DNA from: Vibrio toranzoniae
Lineage (GTDB): Bacteria > Pseudomonadota > Gammaproteobacteria > Enterobacterales > Vibrionaceae
Reading direction: 5' to 3'
NCBI RefSeq assembly: GCF_024347655.1
Contig: NZ_AP025514.1
Location: 186,001 to 250,000, forward strand
DNA length: 64,000 nucleotides
The notes under the pieces are model-generated. The model made no database searches, had not been told where the DNA came from, and worked only from the letters and a program-made list of their open reading frames with translations. The position numbers and the translations under genes are program-made. This document shows, piece after piece, positions 55,437 through 64,000 of this stretch (its first letter is position 1; each line of letters starts with the position of its first letter).

Positions 55437-57137
55437 ATGAAGGTATTGATCATTGATGATGATCAAATAGATACTTTATCTATTGTGAGAACGCTGAAAA
55501 ATACAGATCTACCTCTAGCGGCTATAGAGACGGCCGATACCGGCGTTAAAGGCCTGGAGTTGGCTTTACAGCAGCAATTTGATGTTATTTTGCTGGATTA
55601 CCAACTTCCCCCGACCGATGGATTTGAATTATTAATCGAACTGCGCGCCAAAAATGACTTCTCTACATCGATTGTTATGTTGAGTCACAATGACGATGAA
55701 GAGATCGCTCTGAAGTGTATTGAATCTGGCGCCCAAGACTTCATTATGAAAAGTGAAGTCACGGCGGTCAGGTTGAGACGAGCGATTGTGATTGCATCGG
55801 AACGCCATCAACTTGAGCAACAGGTGCTTGAGACACATACCGAATTAAAGCGATTAGCCGAGTGCGATAGTTTAACTGGCCTGAATAATCGTCACTTCTT
55901 TGAAGAGCGTTTAACCAAAAAACTGCTTTCTTCGGCAAAAGAGAACACCTCATTTGTCTTAATGTTGATTGATGTTGATAAATTTAAAGATGTAAATGAT
56001 CGTCACGGGCATGTTCTAGGGGATCGAGCCCTTAAAGAGGTGGCAGATAAGCTTAATCGCTGCATAGGATACAATGAGATTCTATGCCGGCTTGGTGGTG
56101 ACGAGTTCGCACTTTTATTCCCTATCGGAAAGAATAAGCAGTACGTCCAAAAAATGGTCAACCGCCTCATGTCTGAATTTAGTTCGTCTATATGTGTGGA
56201 CGGAGAGTCATTAGATTTAACGGTTAGTGTGGGTATTGCGAGTTTTCCTGAATGTGCATCGAACTCTATTGAATTACGAAAATGTGCTGATATTGCGTTA
56301 TATCGTGCTAAAGAAAAGGGAAGAAACCAAGCCCAGTTTTATTCAAAAGCATTTCATGATCAAATGAATCGCCGAGCCGAGCTTGAAAGACACCTGAAGC
56401 GAGCTCTTGTAAAGGATGAGATGGAGCTTTATTACCAACCTCAGTTTAATGCGGATATGAAGCTAATCGGCGCGGAAGCTTTGTTGCGATGGAAGCATCC
56501 GAAGTTAGGGATGATTCCGCCAGACAGCTTCATTCCTGTTGCAGAAGAGACGGGGATGATTGTCGATATCGGTTTTTGGGTCATCGAAACGGCTCTGAAA
56601 CAGTTACAATACTGGTTGCACGAAAAAACGCTGAGAGCGGATTTTACGTTAGCGATTAATTTATCTCCAAGTCAGTTAACCGATCAGTTTTTAGCAAAGA
56701 AAGTTAAAAACTTGCTCAATATCTATGAAATTCCAGCGTCGCATGTAGAGTTTGAAATTACGGAAAGTAATCTTATTTCTGGCGAGTGGGCATCTGAAGC
56801 TTTGCATAAAATCAGTGACTTAGGTGTAAAAGTCGCGGTGGATGATTTTGGAACCGGTTACTCCTCACTGTCCCATTTGAAGGATTACACGATTGATGTG
56901 ATCAAAATCGATCGCTCTTTCGTTGAGCGTATTGAGTTGACAAAACCAAGGCAACTTTTTACGGCAATTTGTGCGTTCTCACACAGCTTAGAGTACGAGA
57001 CGGTCGCAGAAGGAATAGAGACGGATATTCATGATGCCATATGTAAAGAGGTTGGAGTGACGCGCTTACAGGGTTTTTATTACTCTAAACCATTACCGGT
57101 AACGACTTTTGAAAGTAAATATTTTTATGCTTCGTGA
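55437..57137 (+). CDS. Response regulator with GGDEF and EAL domains
   Basis: About 566 residues: REC domain (about 1-125; phospho-Asp in VILLDYQLPPTDGFELL), a helical linker, GGDEF (about 150-300; LGGDEFALLFP) and EAL (about 315-560; GAEALLRWKHP, FEITESNL, VDDFGTGYSSLSHLKDY, AEGIETD). The cyclase motif is canonical, as are the EAL metal- and substrate-binding residues, so either or both activities are possible; the inhibitory RxxD is not present. It controls c-di-GMP in response to the upstream kinase. ATG 55437 follows AAGGGGG and is preferred to 55398, which would overlap the previous gene. Confidence 0.94.
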   Translation: MKVLIIDDDQIDTLSIVRTLKNTDLPLAAIETADTGVKGLELALQQQFDVILLDYQLPPTDGFELLIELRAKNDFSTSIVMLSHNDDEEIALKCIESGAQDFIMKSEVTAVRLRRAIVIASERHQLEQQVLETHTELKRLAECDSLTGLNNRHFFEERLTKKLLSSAKENTSFVLMLIDVDKFKDVNDRHGHVLGDRALKEVADKLNRCIGYNEILCRLGGDEFALLFPIGKNKQYVQKMVNRLMSEFSSSICVDGESLDLTVSVGIASFPECASNSIELRKCADIALYRAKEKGRNQAQFYSKAFHDQMNRRAELERHLKRALVKDEMELYYQPQFNADMKLIGAEALLRWKHPKLGMIPPDSFIPVAEETGMIVDIGFWVIETALKQLQYWLHEKTLRADFTLAINLSPSQLTDQFLAKKVKNLLNIYEIPASHVEFEITESNLISGEWASEALHKISDLGVKVAVDDFGTGYSSLSHLKDYTIDVIKIDRSFVERIELTKPRQLFTAICAFSHSLEYETVAEGIETDIHDAICKEVGVTRLQGFYYSKPLPVTTFESKYFYAS

Positions 57138-57279
57138 GCGAATAAACGAGTTAATGAATAAAGAGATAAAGGCGGTTCGTGCCCCTTAATCAAGTTCTAA
57201 CGGTTGATTAAGGGTTGGTTCGGTGTTGTCTGCTGCATAACGGTGGCAGAGGTGCTGCCTAAAGGTGATTAGGTCTTAT

Positions 57280-58200
57280 TTACCGGTTACGGATTTTTAA
57301 GTGGAGCCACGGCCAAACACTGACAAGTAACACCCCGACTAGGATCAGAAGCGAACCCCAGATAAAGCCGCTGTGCGCTTGTTCATCCAGAATAAGAATA
57401 CTCGCTAGTACGCCAATCACTGGTGTCATGAACGATAAAACGCCTAACTGTGATGCTTTGTATTTTCGAATAAGGCTAAACCATGCTAAGTAGCTGGCAA
57501 AGCTCACAAATATAACCTGGAATATTAGGTTTATTGATGCGTTGTAAGTGAGTGAAAAATGAAGTTGGTCTGTAATGGTCGCATAACTGAGCAGTAATAC
57601 ACCGGCTCCTCCAAGCTGAAAGAATAATGTATGCTCTGCTGAAGCTAGTCCTAACCGAGTACATCGAACCACTACGGTTGTCGCGCCCCAAAGTAAGCCT
57701 GCGATCAGGGCCATAATGTCACCTATTAACATATCCTGTAGGTTGGTGCTCGCTTCATCTCGCGAGAAAAACGCGACGGCAATTCCACAAAAAGCGATGC
57801 AGATTCCGACCCACTGCATTCCGGCCAGTGTTTCGTGTTTGTTGAATAATTGCAGGCCAATAGCAGCAAAAATAGGTGCGGTATATAAGAAGACGGTCAT
57901 ATGAGAGGCGGTGGTATATCTCAAGCCTTCTGCAACAAACAAAAATTCCAACGCAAAAAGTGCGCCTACGACGACGCCTGATATTAGATAGTCTTTAGAT
58001 TGTTTCAGTGAGTTGTTTTTGAGGGTCATTATTACCCACACCATTAATGCGGCGAGAAAAGAACGACCTCCAATTTGTAATACAGGGGCGATTTGGTCGG
58101 CAATTGACTTGATGGCCGCTTGTTGGACTCCCCAAATAAAACAGATCATAAACATGGATAAACTTGCCGTGACATCGACATTAAGCCTTGAGTCGTTCAT
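57280..58200 (-). CDS. DMT-superfamily (EamA) transporter
   Basis: A 306-residue protein with ten helices in two EamA repeats (e.g. MFMICFIWGVQQAAIKSIAD at the start of the first, LIGDIMALIAGLLWGATTVVV at the start of the second). Such carriers move metabolites or amino acids, usually outward. The C-terminus is short and basic (LHLKIRNR). It is a single gene on the minus strand, divergent from nothing in particular; the substrate is unknown. Confidence 0.9.
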   Translation of the reverse strand: MNDSRLNVDVTASLSMFMICFIWGVQQAAIKSIADQIAPVLQIGGRSFLAALMVWVIMTLKNNSLKQSKDYLISGVVVGALFALEFLFVAEGLRYTTASHMTVFLYTAPIFAAIGLQLFNKHETLAGMQWVGICIAFCGIAVAFFSRDEASTNLQDMLIGDIMALIAGLLWGATTVVVRCTRLGLASAEHTLFFQLGGAGVLLLSYATITDQLHFSLTYNASINLIFQVIFVSFASYLAWFSLIRKYKASQLGVLSFMTPVIGVLASILILDEQAHSGFIWGSLLILVGVLLVSVWPWLHLKIRNR

Positions 58201-58464
58201 TCACATTCTCCTTGATAATTTTATATTGTAAAAAGTAGATGATTATAGTTTTTTTATCTTCTTGTTTTTCTAAATACTGTCGATAAAGATAATTGAGGGT
58301 TAAGACGCGTTATATTATCCGAATTCAACGTTGAGTAATTAGACCCTAATAAGGTGTCGAAAACCTTACAGAGAGCTCTCTACCTCAGCTTGCAAGTAGG
58401 ATAACTGAGCTTTTTAGTTTTGTATCGGCCGGGGTCGTGAGCGGCAAGAAGTACTCGTGTTCTT
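58201..58464. other. Intergenic region rnk/DMT transporter
   Basis: No credible gene. A CAGAGAGCTCTCT palindrome (about 58370) and an imperfect CTACCTCAG...CTGAG structure followed by CTTTTTAG (to about 58422) could form a small structured RNA or terminator; nothing known was recognised. Confidence 0.35.
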
Positions 58465-58497
58465 AAAATGCTCAAGTGGATCCATTTGAGCATTTTC
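58465..58497 (-). terminator. Terminator after rnk
   Basis: AAAATGCTCAA and TTTGAGCATTTT pair around a 9-base loop and lie just after the rnk stop on the minus strand, with T-runs on both strands. Confidence 0.85.
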
Positions 58498-58502
58498 TTT
58501 CG

Positions 58503-58913
58503 CTACAGGCGGTATTCACCAGTCCTTTCTGGTTGATACGTAATATCTAGGATGGTGACATCAACTTGAGACCCATCCGGCTTCGTCCATTGAATGGAAT
58601 GACCGGTGGATAGGCCAATCAAAGCGCTCCCAATTGGAGCTAAAATTGAGATTTTTGTGCCGCTATTGTCAACATCTTTTGGGTAAACCAAAGTCAAAGA
58701 AAACTCTTTCTTTGTCGCATCGATTGAAAATGTCACTGTTGAATTCATCGTGACTATGTTGTCAGGCAATTGATCGGGCTCAAGAATGGTCCCACGTTCC
58801 AACTCTTGTTCGAGTTGCTCTGTAGATGGACTGTTGCGTGGTAAAGACTCAATCAGGTCATAGATCCTATCGACATCTAAGGATGAGAGTGTGATATCCG
58901 GTTTCGTATTCAT
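58503..58913 (-). CDS. rnk: Nucleoside diphosphate kinase regulator Rnk
   Basis: A 136-residue Gre-fold protein. The N-terminal short helix pair (ITLSSLDVDRIYDLIESLP) is followed by the C-terminal Gre-like domain (SLTLVYPKDVDNSGTKISIL, APIGSALIGLSTGHSIQW). Rnk binds RNA polymerase in competition with Gre factors and affects nucleoside diphosphate kinase levels. Length and spacing match the family. It is a single gene on the minus strand. Confidence 0.93.
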   Translation of the reverse strand: MNTKPDITLSSLDVDRIYDLIESLPRNSPSTEQLEQELERGTILEPDQLPDNIVTMNSTVTFSIDATKKEFSLTLVYPKDVDNSGTKISILAPIGSALIGLSTGHSIQWTKPDGSQVDVTILDITYQPERTGEYRL

Positions 58914-59747
58914 ATTTTCCTCATAAATAATAGCGCTGACGTGTTAGACAGCGCTAAGTATTAAACTAAGTATTTGATCCAACGCCTTATTACTCAGTCA
59001 ACATTAAAGTAAATAGGAGGTTAGACAGATAAAACCACAACTTGGATGACCGTGTTTTTGATGACAGTGTTGTTGCTTTAATCCATCAGTGTTGTGGTCT
59101 AGTAAGTGAGTGTTAATCCAATGTTTGAGTAACGATAGATTGAGTTGGTGTGTTGTGAAATAAACACCTTCGCAAGGTAGCCTAAAATTGGTCGTGTTTT
59201 TAGACACAACTCTCTATCTGAAACGTATTTTAGGGGGTGAGCTTATCGGTGTTTGTACTTTTTTGTATTAAGTGAGACTTATCACTGACCATTCGGCTAG
59301 AAGTAGAGGTGCCGTCACGATAAGCGTTTTGATCAACACTTCCCCATGTAGGTGACTTTACTCTAGATACCCCTAAAATCAAGCTCGAAGTGCGATACTT
59401 CATGGGTCAGATAATCAATTATTGAGAATCAGAGATATCAATCAAAAACATGGTGTTTGGTTCCCATCGGATTCTCAATTTATAGGGTATTAAACCTCCA
59501 CAGTGGCAAAAAATGATGACCTGGTTAACCATAACCTTCCGGTTATATGGTTGTCCGGGGATAGGGGGCTTCATTGCGCTTTATGAGTTTAAAGCTATAT
59601 TCAACAGTATAGTCATGACATTGTTTTAACATGGGTGACTGTATAATAATGGACAATAGACGCTTGATTTAGAATGTATAAGTCAGGTTAATAATAAATC
59701 CAAGCAACAATAAATCTAGGCAATAATAAGTCAGTGGAGACTCCCCA
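58914..59747. other. Long intergenic region rnk/VC2662-family gene
   Basis: 834 bp. It contains a hairpin (AACCATAACC/GGTTATATGGTT, about 59527-59552) and a clear -10 TATAAT (59642-59647) with TTGTTT 15 bp upstream, which probably serves the 59748 gene. A 67-codon GTG frame on the minus strand (59004-59207) is not convincing. No ops element or known RNA was recognised. Confidence 0.5.
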
Positions 59748-60305
59748 ATGAAAAAACTACTTTCGGTACTTGCTGTTTCTGCAGCGGTAATGGCGCCAAC
59801 AGCGTTTGCTTCTTCGCCTGTTATGTTTTCTACCATCAATGGCTTCAACGCACCAGATTCCGATGCGGTTGGCGGTGTACGTGTTGCGCTGCTGCATGGT
59901 CAAGTGAGCGATCTAAAAGGCCTTGATCTTGCCGTTGTTGGTATGTCTGAAACGCAAACTACAACCGGTGTCAACCTGGGTATTTTCGGCGCATCAAAAG
60001 TGAACCAAGAGATGACAGGTGCTTCACTTGGTTTTTTCAACTGGAATACGGGTAACACAACTGGTGTCAACCTAGGTGCCGTGAACATTACTAACGATGT
60101 TAAAGGTGCCAACGTAAGTTTCGTCAACTACTCTGAAGGTAACACCTTGGTTGATGTGGGTGCCGCGAACTTATCTGAAGTATCAACCGTTCAGGTGGGT
60201 ATTTTCAATAAAACAAACAAGATTGAAGGCGTACAAGTTGGTTTGATCAACTGTGCTGACAACGGTTTCTTCCCATGTTTCCCAATTATTAATTTCGCTA
60301 AATAA
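59748..60305 (+). CDS. VC2662-family secreted protein
   Basis: A 185-residue protein with a Sec signal peptide (cleaved near AFA-SSP). The mature part consists of repeated short strand units with the pattern GVNLGxxx and GxxVGxxN (TTGVNLGIFGASKV, TTGVNLGAVNITNDV, TVQVGIFNKT, GVQVGLINC), suggesting a beta-solenoid or small barrel. It ends with a cysteine pair (NCADNGFFPCF). This matches the family known from V. cholerae VC2662, found next to groEL/efp genes; its function is unknown. The context here (mgtC-like, epmB, efp, frd) supports that identification. Confidence 0.85.
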   Translation: MKKLLSVLAVSAAVMAPTAFASSPVMFSTINGFNAPDSDAVGGVRVALLHGQVSDLKGLDLAVVGMSETQTTTGVNLGIFGASKVNQEMTGASLGFFNWNTGNTTGVNLGAVNITNDVKGANVSFVNYSEGNTLVDVGAANLSEVSTVQVGIFNKTNKIEGVQVGLINCADNGFFPCFPIINFAK

Positions 60306-60408
60306 TTGAGTTTTCGTTTGTTATTGAAAAACCGAACGAATCACTAACGCCTAAACCTATGGTTTAGGCGTTGTTTTAATAACGGTTTATACCTCATGCC
60401 ATCAAGGT

Positions 60409-60945
60409 TTAGTCTTCGCTACCTTCTGGTTCATTGAGTCGAAAGGCATTGGCGGCTTGTCGCTTGATACGGGCTTTTCTCTTCCATTTTTGGTGGACAC
60501 CACGACGCAGGCTTTGAAAGCTGTTTTCCACTTTGTCGACCCCCAGCAGAACCATCAATGCCAATATCGTGATAATGACCGATTGCGAAAGGTGGCCAAG
60601 TGCGATCATCATCCCCAATGCCGCTAATACCCAGATAATCGCGGCTGAAGTAACCCCATGTATTTTGCCGTCGAGCGTCATCATCACACCAGCTCCAAGA
60701 AAGCCAACCCCTGTAATTATCTGACCAAGAACACGAGCCTGATCTAGGGTGTTCGGGGATAGGCTAATCGCCATAGTGAGAAAGAAATAAGTACCACTAA
60801 TAATTAAAATAGAGGTTCTTATTCCGACGGGTTTACCGCGTGTTTGTCTTTCGATTCCGATTAACGATCCACAGAGCATACATGCTGTGAGGCCTGCCCA
60901 GCTAAAGGGGGCAAGGTTGAGAGTTTGTTCTAAAAATTGTGGCAT
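60409..60945 (-). CDS. MgtC/SapB-family membrane protein
   Basis: A 178-residue protein. Five helices include the MgtC signature CGSLIGIERQTRGKPVGIRT and GQIITGVGFLGAGVMMTLDG, with HGVTSAAIIWVLAALGM. The C-terminus is a short charged tail rather than the ~90-residue ACT-like domain of virulence-type MgtC, so it belongs to the shorter MgtC/SapB group whose role is uncertain (Mg2+ limitation in some species). It is a single gene, convergent with the VC2662-family gene. Confidence 0.9.
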   Translation of the reverse strand: MPQFLEQTLNLAPFSWAGLTACMLCGSLIGIERQTRGKPVGIRTSILIISGTYFFLTMAISLSPNTLDQARVLGQIITGVGFLGAGVMMTLDGKIHGVTSAAIIWVLAALGMMIALGHLSQSVIITILALMVLLGVDKVENSFQSLRRGVHQKWKRKARIKRQAANAFRLNEPEGSED

Positions 60946-61101
60946 ATCACCCCTCCTAAAAATTAAGAATAGGGGCGGAGTATGCTAATAATAAGCCGGA
61001 CGATCGAACAAAAACTTTTTGTCTTAACGATAGGTATTTCTGCTTAACTCTATAGGCACTTCTGTTTAATGATTGAGACGATCTGAATAGGTACGAAGGC
61101 T

Positions 61102-62124
61102 CTATTCAATGTGTAGGTCGAGTGGAGTTTTACTGCTGCGACCGCCGATCTCGCGAGTTAACTTGGGCACTAGGTAACCAGAAACTTCAGAGATTAAGCC
61201 TTTAAAGTGATGCTTTGCTTCTTCATCCGAGATATGGAAATGCGCTGCGCCCTGTACTTTATCAAGCACATGCATGTAGTAAGGCAATACACCGGCATCG
61301 AATAGCTTTTCGCTTAATGCTTTCAATGAGTCAGCACTGTTGTTGACCCCTTTTAACATAACCCCTTGATTAAGTAGAGTCGCACCCGTTTGTTTTAGTT
61401 TATGAAAGGCTTGCTTGAGCTCGGCATTGATCTCATTGGCATGGTTAATATGGCTAACCATGACGACATTGAGAGGCGTTTGCTTGAGTAACTGACACAA
61501 CTCATCAGTTATTCGAGCAGGAATCACCACAGGTAAGCGACTGTGGATACGCAACGTTTTGACATGTGGAATGGTCTCAATGGCTTGCACTAGCCATTCG
61601 AGTTCGCTGTCTTTTGCCATCAGTGGGTCACCACCCGATAAGATCACCTCATTGATCTCTGGGTGCTGAGCCACATAGTCGAGGCTGGTCTGCCACGCTG
61701 ACTTTGACCCCTTGTTATCTTGGTAAGGGAAGTGACGGCGAAAGCAATAGCGGCAGTTAATCGCACAGCCACCTTTTACAATCATCAATGCGCGGTTTTT
61801 GTATTTGTGCAGTAGCCCGGGTATGGCGTTGTCTTGTTCTTCCAATGGATCGGCGGAGTAGCCGGGATGAACCTCAAACTCTTCGCTGAGCGGTAAAACC
61901 TGTCGCAGCAAAGGATCATGTGGGTTGCCTTTTTCCATTCGCTCAACAAAGCTTATGGGCACTCGAAGCGAAAATAGCTCACGCGCCGCGAATCCTTTTT
62001 GCCACGGTGCAGGGTCTATTTCTAATACTTCGAGCAGTTTTGTCGGGTCAGAGATCGCATTCGATAGCTGTTTGAGCCAGTTTTGCTCAACAGATTCGAC
62101 TTTTCGGGTTATGATATGCGGCAT
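61102..62124 (-). CDS. epmB: EF-P beta-lysylation protein EpmB
   Basis: A 340-residue radical-SAM protein of the lysine-2,3-aminomutase family. The 4Fe-4S motif CAINCRYC uses Cys120, Cys124 and Cys127 from the ATG at 62124, the positions known for the family, which supports that start. It also has VILSGGDPLMA and a KGVNNSAD segment. It converts (S)-alpha-lysine to (R)-beta-lysine, which EpmA attaches to EF-P. It is divergent from efp, with a 33-bp gap, so both promoters overlap there. Confidence 0.96.
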   Translation of the reverse strand: MPHIITRKVESVEQNWLKQLSNAISDPTKLLEVLEIDPAPWQKGFAARELFSLRVPISFVERMEKGNPHDPLLRQVLPLSEEFEVHPGYSADPLEEQDNAIPGLLHKYKNRALMIVKGGCAINCRYCFRRHFPYQDNKGSKSAWQTSLDYVAQHPEINEVILSGGDPLMAKDSELEWLVQAIETIPHVKTLRIHSRLPVVIPARITDELCQLLKQTPLNVVMVSHINHANEINAELKQAFHKLKQTGATLLNQGVMLKGVNNSADSLKALSEKLFDAGVLPYYMHVLDKVQGAAHFHISDEEAKHHFKGLISEVSGYLVPKLTREIGGRSSKTPLDLHIE

Positions 62125-62157
62125 TGAAATCAACTCAAAGATGTGTAAGAGGAAATC

Positions 62158-62724
62158 ATGGCGTCAGTAAGCACCAATGAATTCAAAGGCGGTTTAAAAT
62201 TCATGATGGATAACGAGCCTTGCTCAATTATCGAAAATGAATACGTTAAGCCGGGTAAAGGCCAAGCGTTTAACCGTGTAAAACTTCGTAAACTGCTGTC
62301 AGGCAAAGTGTTAGAGAAAACATTTAAGTCAGGCGATACCGTAGAACTAGCCGACGTTATCGACGTTGAACTAGGCTACCTATACAGCGACGGCGAATTC
62401 TACCACTTCATGAACAACGAAACATTCGAGCAAATCGCGGCTGATGCAAAAGCAGTGGGCGAAACAGCAAAATGGTTAGTTGAAAATGACGTTTGTACTC
62501 TAACGTTGTGGAATGATAACCCTATCACAGTAACTCCACCAAACTTTGTTGAGATCGCAGTAACTGAAACCGATCCTGGCCTGAAAGGCGACACACAAGG
62601 TACTGGCGGTAAGCCTGCAACTCTAGCAACTGGCGCGGTAGTTCGCGTACCTCTATTCATCGCAATCGGTGAAGTTGTTAAAGTTGATACTCGTACTGGC
62701 GAATACGTTGGTCGTGTGAAGTAA
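62158..62724 (+). CDS. efp: Elongation factor P
   Basis: A 188-residue translation factor that relieves ribosome stalling at polyproline. Lys34 in [10 protein letters not shown] is the site of beta-lysylation by the EpmA/EpmB pair. The three beta-barrel domains and the C-terminal [15 protein letters not shown] are complete. Codon usage is strongly biased. AGAGGAAAT lies before the ATG. The terminator at 62742 follows. Confidence 0.98.
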   Translation: MASVSTNEFKGGLKFMMDNEPCSIIENEYVKPGKGQAFNRVKLRKLLSGKVLEKTFKSGDTVELADVIDVELGYLYSDGEFYHFMNNETFEQIAADAKAVGETAKWLVENDVCTLTLWNDNPITVTPPNFVEIAVTETDPGLKGDTQGTGGKPATLATGAVVRVPLFIAIGEVVKVDTRTGEYVGRVK

Positions 62725-62741
62725 TTGACTTCAAGTATCTG

Positions 62742-62768
62742 AAAAAGGTCGCTTAGGCGGCCTTTTTT
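62742..62768 (+). terminator. Terminator after efp
   Basis: AAAAAGGTCGC and GCGGCCTTTTTT pair around a 4-base loop (one G-U pair) and end in a T-run. Confidence 0.9.
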
Positions 62769-62825
62769 GTCTCTGGAGATCGGGGAGAACCGAGCCAGAG
62801 AGATATGAGATGCAACTAATAGCAA

Positions 62826-62858
62826 AAAAGCAGAACAAGATAATCTTGTTCTGCTTTT
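62826..62858. terminator. Bidirectional terminator between efp and frdD
   Basis: AAAAGCAGAACAAGAT and ATCTTGTTCTGCTTTT are perfect inverted copies with a tiny loop, with T-runs on both strands. It probably terminates the frd operon from the minus side. Confidence 0.85.
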
Positions 62859-62904
62859 AGTTTTAGAGCTTCGAGGCTCGTTTACTCGAATTTCGAATCT
62901 GCTT
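62859..62904. repeat. Dispersed intergenic repeat after frdD
   Basis: GCTTCGAGGCTCGTTTACTCGAATTTCGAATCTGCTTTT is another member of the repeat type found near 18300, 40360 and 41830. Confidence 0.5.
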
Positions 62905-63282
62905 TTAAATCATAAAAATGAAAATAACAGACAATGCGCTAATTAGGCCTGCGAAGAAGTAGCAACCCACTTTACCCGCAACGCCGACGTGGAACTTAAG
63001 GTCGTGCATACCGTGATGAAGACGGTGCATGGCGTGCCACATTGGCAGTGCTAACGTGCCGATGATGAATAGCGCACCGATAATGCTGGTGGCAAATTCA
63101 GAGACACGTTCGTAGCTCATCGCGTTAGCGTCAATAATGCCCATTGGCACTAAGATGCCTAACACTAAAATCGTGATGGGTGTGATCATCGCGAACCATG
63201 TCCCGCCAGCGCCGAATAGGCCCCACCAGATTGGCTCGTCAGAACGTTTAGGAGCACGATTGACTTTGTAGTTTGTGTTCAT
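62905..63282 (-). CDS. frdD: Fumarate reductase membrane subunit D
   Basis: A 125-residue inner-membrane anchor with three helices. Typical FrdD stretches include [20 protein letters not shown] and [10 protein letters not shown], whose histidines and arginine lie near the quinone site. With FrdC it anchors FrdAB and passes electrons from menaquinol to fumarate. It starts 12 bp after frdC ends, in the usual frdABCD order on the minus strand. The stop is 47 bp before the bidirectional terminator. Confidence 0.96.
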   Translation of the reverse strand: MNTNYKVNRAPKRSDEPIWWGLFGAGGTWFAMITPITILVLGILVPMGIIDANAMSYERVSEFATSIIGALFIIGTLALPMWHAMHRLHHGMHDLKFHVGVAGKVGCYFFAGLISALSVIFIFMI

Positions 63283-63294
63283 AACGAAAGCTCC

Positions 63295-63678
63295 TTACAC
63301 CACAATGAGAACGATTAAAGAAATAAAAGCCACCGCTGCCCACTGAGTCAGAACGATGATTCTTTTGTCCACCAATTTGCCTTTAAGACGAATTGGCATC
63401 ACTTGAGGCATCATGCTGAAGAAGGTTTGAGCGTGCATTAAGCTACCAAGTAGTGCCACGATATTAATACCTATAACAACAGGGTTCGCCATAAAGCTCA
63501 ACCAACCTGCCCACGCTTCAGGGCCCTTCACTAGTGCACCCAAACCGAAGGTTAGGAATACAGTGAACAGAATCAAAGGCAGTACCGTTGCTTCACGTAG
63601 CATGTAGAAGCGGTAGAAGGGGTGGTTGCTCCACCATGTTCTCTTCATCTCACGAACATAAGGCTTACGATTGCTCAT
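63295..63678 (-). CDS. frdC: Fumarate reductase membrane subunit C
   Basis: A 127-residue three-helix subunit with the N-terminal NRKPYVREMKRTWWSNHPFYR and a central MLREATVLPLILF segment carrying the quinone-site Glu and Arg. It anchors the catalytic FrdAB dimer. ATG 63678 is chosen because it begins the conserved N-terminus and lies 1 bp after the frdB stop; an in-frame start 26 codons upstream would overlap frdB. Confidence 0.96.
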   Translation of the reverse strand: MSNRKPYVREMKRTWWSNHPFYRFYMLREATVLPLILFTVFLTFGLGALVKGPEAWAGWLSFMANPVVIGINIVALLGSLMHAQTFFSMMPQVMPIRLKGKLVDKRIIVLTQWAAVAFISLIVLIVV

Positions 63679-63679
63679 A

Positions 63680-64000
63680 CTATGCCTCCTCTGCTGTTTT
63701 AACTTGTGATCCATCAGGCTTGAACATCGAAATAACGAAGTCCATTGAAGACTCAACTTTACCTTGGTTCACGGCCGCTGCTGGGTCTACTTTTTTCGGA
63801 CACACTTCAGAACAGTAACCGACGAACGTACAGCCCCAAGCGCCGTTTTCACCGTTGATAAGCGGCATACGTTCAGCTTTACCGTTGTCACGGCTATCGA
63901 GGTTGTAACGGTGAGCAAGAGTCAGTGCCGCAGGGCCGATGAACTCAGGGTTTAGACCAAACTGAGGACACGCTGCGTAACAAAGACCACAGTTGATACA
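63680..64000 (-). CDS. frdB: Fumarate reductase iron-sulfur subunit, C-terminal part (truncated by window edge)
   Basis: The reading frame is open to the end of the window. The visible 106 residues include the cluster motif [14 protein letters not shown] and the following [18 protein letters not shown], which bind the 4Fe-4S and 3Fe-4S clusters. The protein passes electrons from the membrane subunits to the flavoprotein FrdA. The gene is upstream of frdC on the minus strand with 1 bp between them. The start and FrdA lie beyond base 64000. Confidence 0.96.
   Translation of the reverse strand, partial: CINCGLCYAACPQFGLNPEFIGPAALTLAHRYNLDSRDNGKAERMPLINGENGAWGCTFVGYCSEVCPKKVDPAAAVNQGKVESSMDFVISMFKPDGSQVKTAEEA

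Noticed and set aside
58370..58422. Riboswitch or known small RNA between rnk and the DMT gene
   Set aside because: The pairing is imperfect and no conserved riboswitch core was recognised; kept only as a remark on the intergenic region.
59004..59207. 67-codon GTG gene on the minus strand
   Set aside because: No ribosome site, no recognisable domain, and an odd composition; the frame is short enough to arise by chance.

Overview
The window is chromosomal DNA of a marine gammaproteobacterium, almost certainly a Vibrio. Gene content and order support this: the end of the window carries frdB-frdC-frdD, efp/epmB, an mgtC-like gene and a VC2662-family gene close to groES-groEL, as in V. cholerae, and there are wza-wzb-wzc with a yjbH-type partner and several c-di-GMP genes. 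Short degenerate intergenic repeats and a 161-bp element with ATACCAAT/ATTGGTAT ends are of a kind common in Vibrio genomes. No rRNA, tRNA or CRISPR array was seen.

Layout. (1) 1-3.4 kb: tail of a GDP-mannose operon (manC end, manB, manA). (2) 3.5-6.1 kb: wecA on the minus strand facing away from a wzz chain-length gene. (3) 6.8-15.3 kb: export machinery: small outer-membrane barrel, lipoprotein, YjbH-family protein, then wza, wzb, wzc preceded by an RfaH ops element. (4) 15.5-18.0 kb: glpQ and glpT on the minus strand. (5) 18.4-21.7 kb: a small phage-like module with a holin, a T7-lysozyme-like amidase, a frameshifted HTH replication-type gene and two unknown genes. (6) 21.8-36.9 kb: a second polysaccharide locus opening with a JUMPStart/ops leader: tviB, tviC, wzx, two GT4 glycosyltransferases, wzy, pglC-like initiating transferase, a fold-III PLP enzyme, an SDR, an ATP-grasp ligase, a DegT aminotransferase and a WbpM/PglF dehydratase. 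The 24.5-33.4 kb part is markedly AT-rich and looks exchanged. (7) 37-48.6 kb: housekeeping and others: GNAT-nitrilase fusion, gpmI, a MATE pump, groES-groEL, gdhA, a BdlA-like double-PAS chemotaxis protein, an HPP-CBS membrane protein. (8) 48.8-50.2 kb: yciA, a stand-alone GreA-C-terminal-like protein and an IS5/IS903-type remnant in AT-rich DNA. (9) 50.2-57.1 kb: c-di-GMP and two-component signalling: PAS-GGDEF, Cache-GGDEF, CHASE histidine kinase, a CheY-like regulator and a REC-GGDEF-EAL protein. (10) 57.3-64 kb: DMT transporter, rnk, VC2662-family gene, mgtC-like gene, epmB/efp divergent pair, and frdD, frdC, frdB (partial).

How it fits together. Regions 1-3 and 6 make and export surface polysaccharide. 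Two initiating enzymes (WecA and the PglC-like protein), one Wzx/Wzy set and one Wza/Wzb/Wzc set are present. TviB/TviC should supply UDP-HexNAcA (probably GalNAcA). The DegT and WbpM/PglF proteins should supply a UDP-4-amino-4,6-dideoxy-HexNAc. The PglD acetyltransferase expected beside pglC/pglE is absent. Its place is taken by the PLP/SDR/ATP-grasp trio, which I infer may attach an amino-acid-derived group to the sugar; this is the most interesting candidate for an undescribed pathway. Both polysaccharide operons carry an ops element in the leader, so RfaH could control them together.
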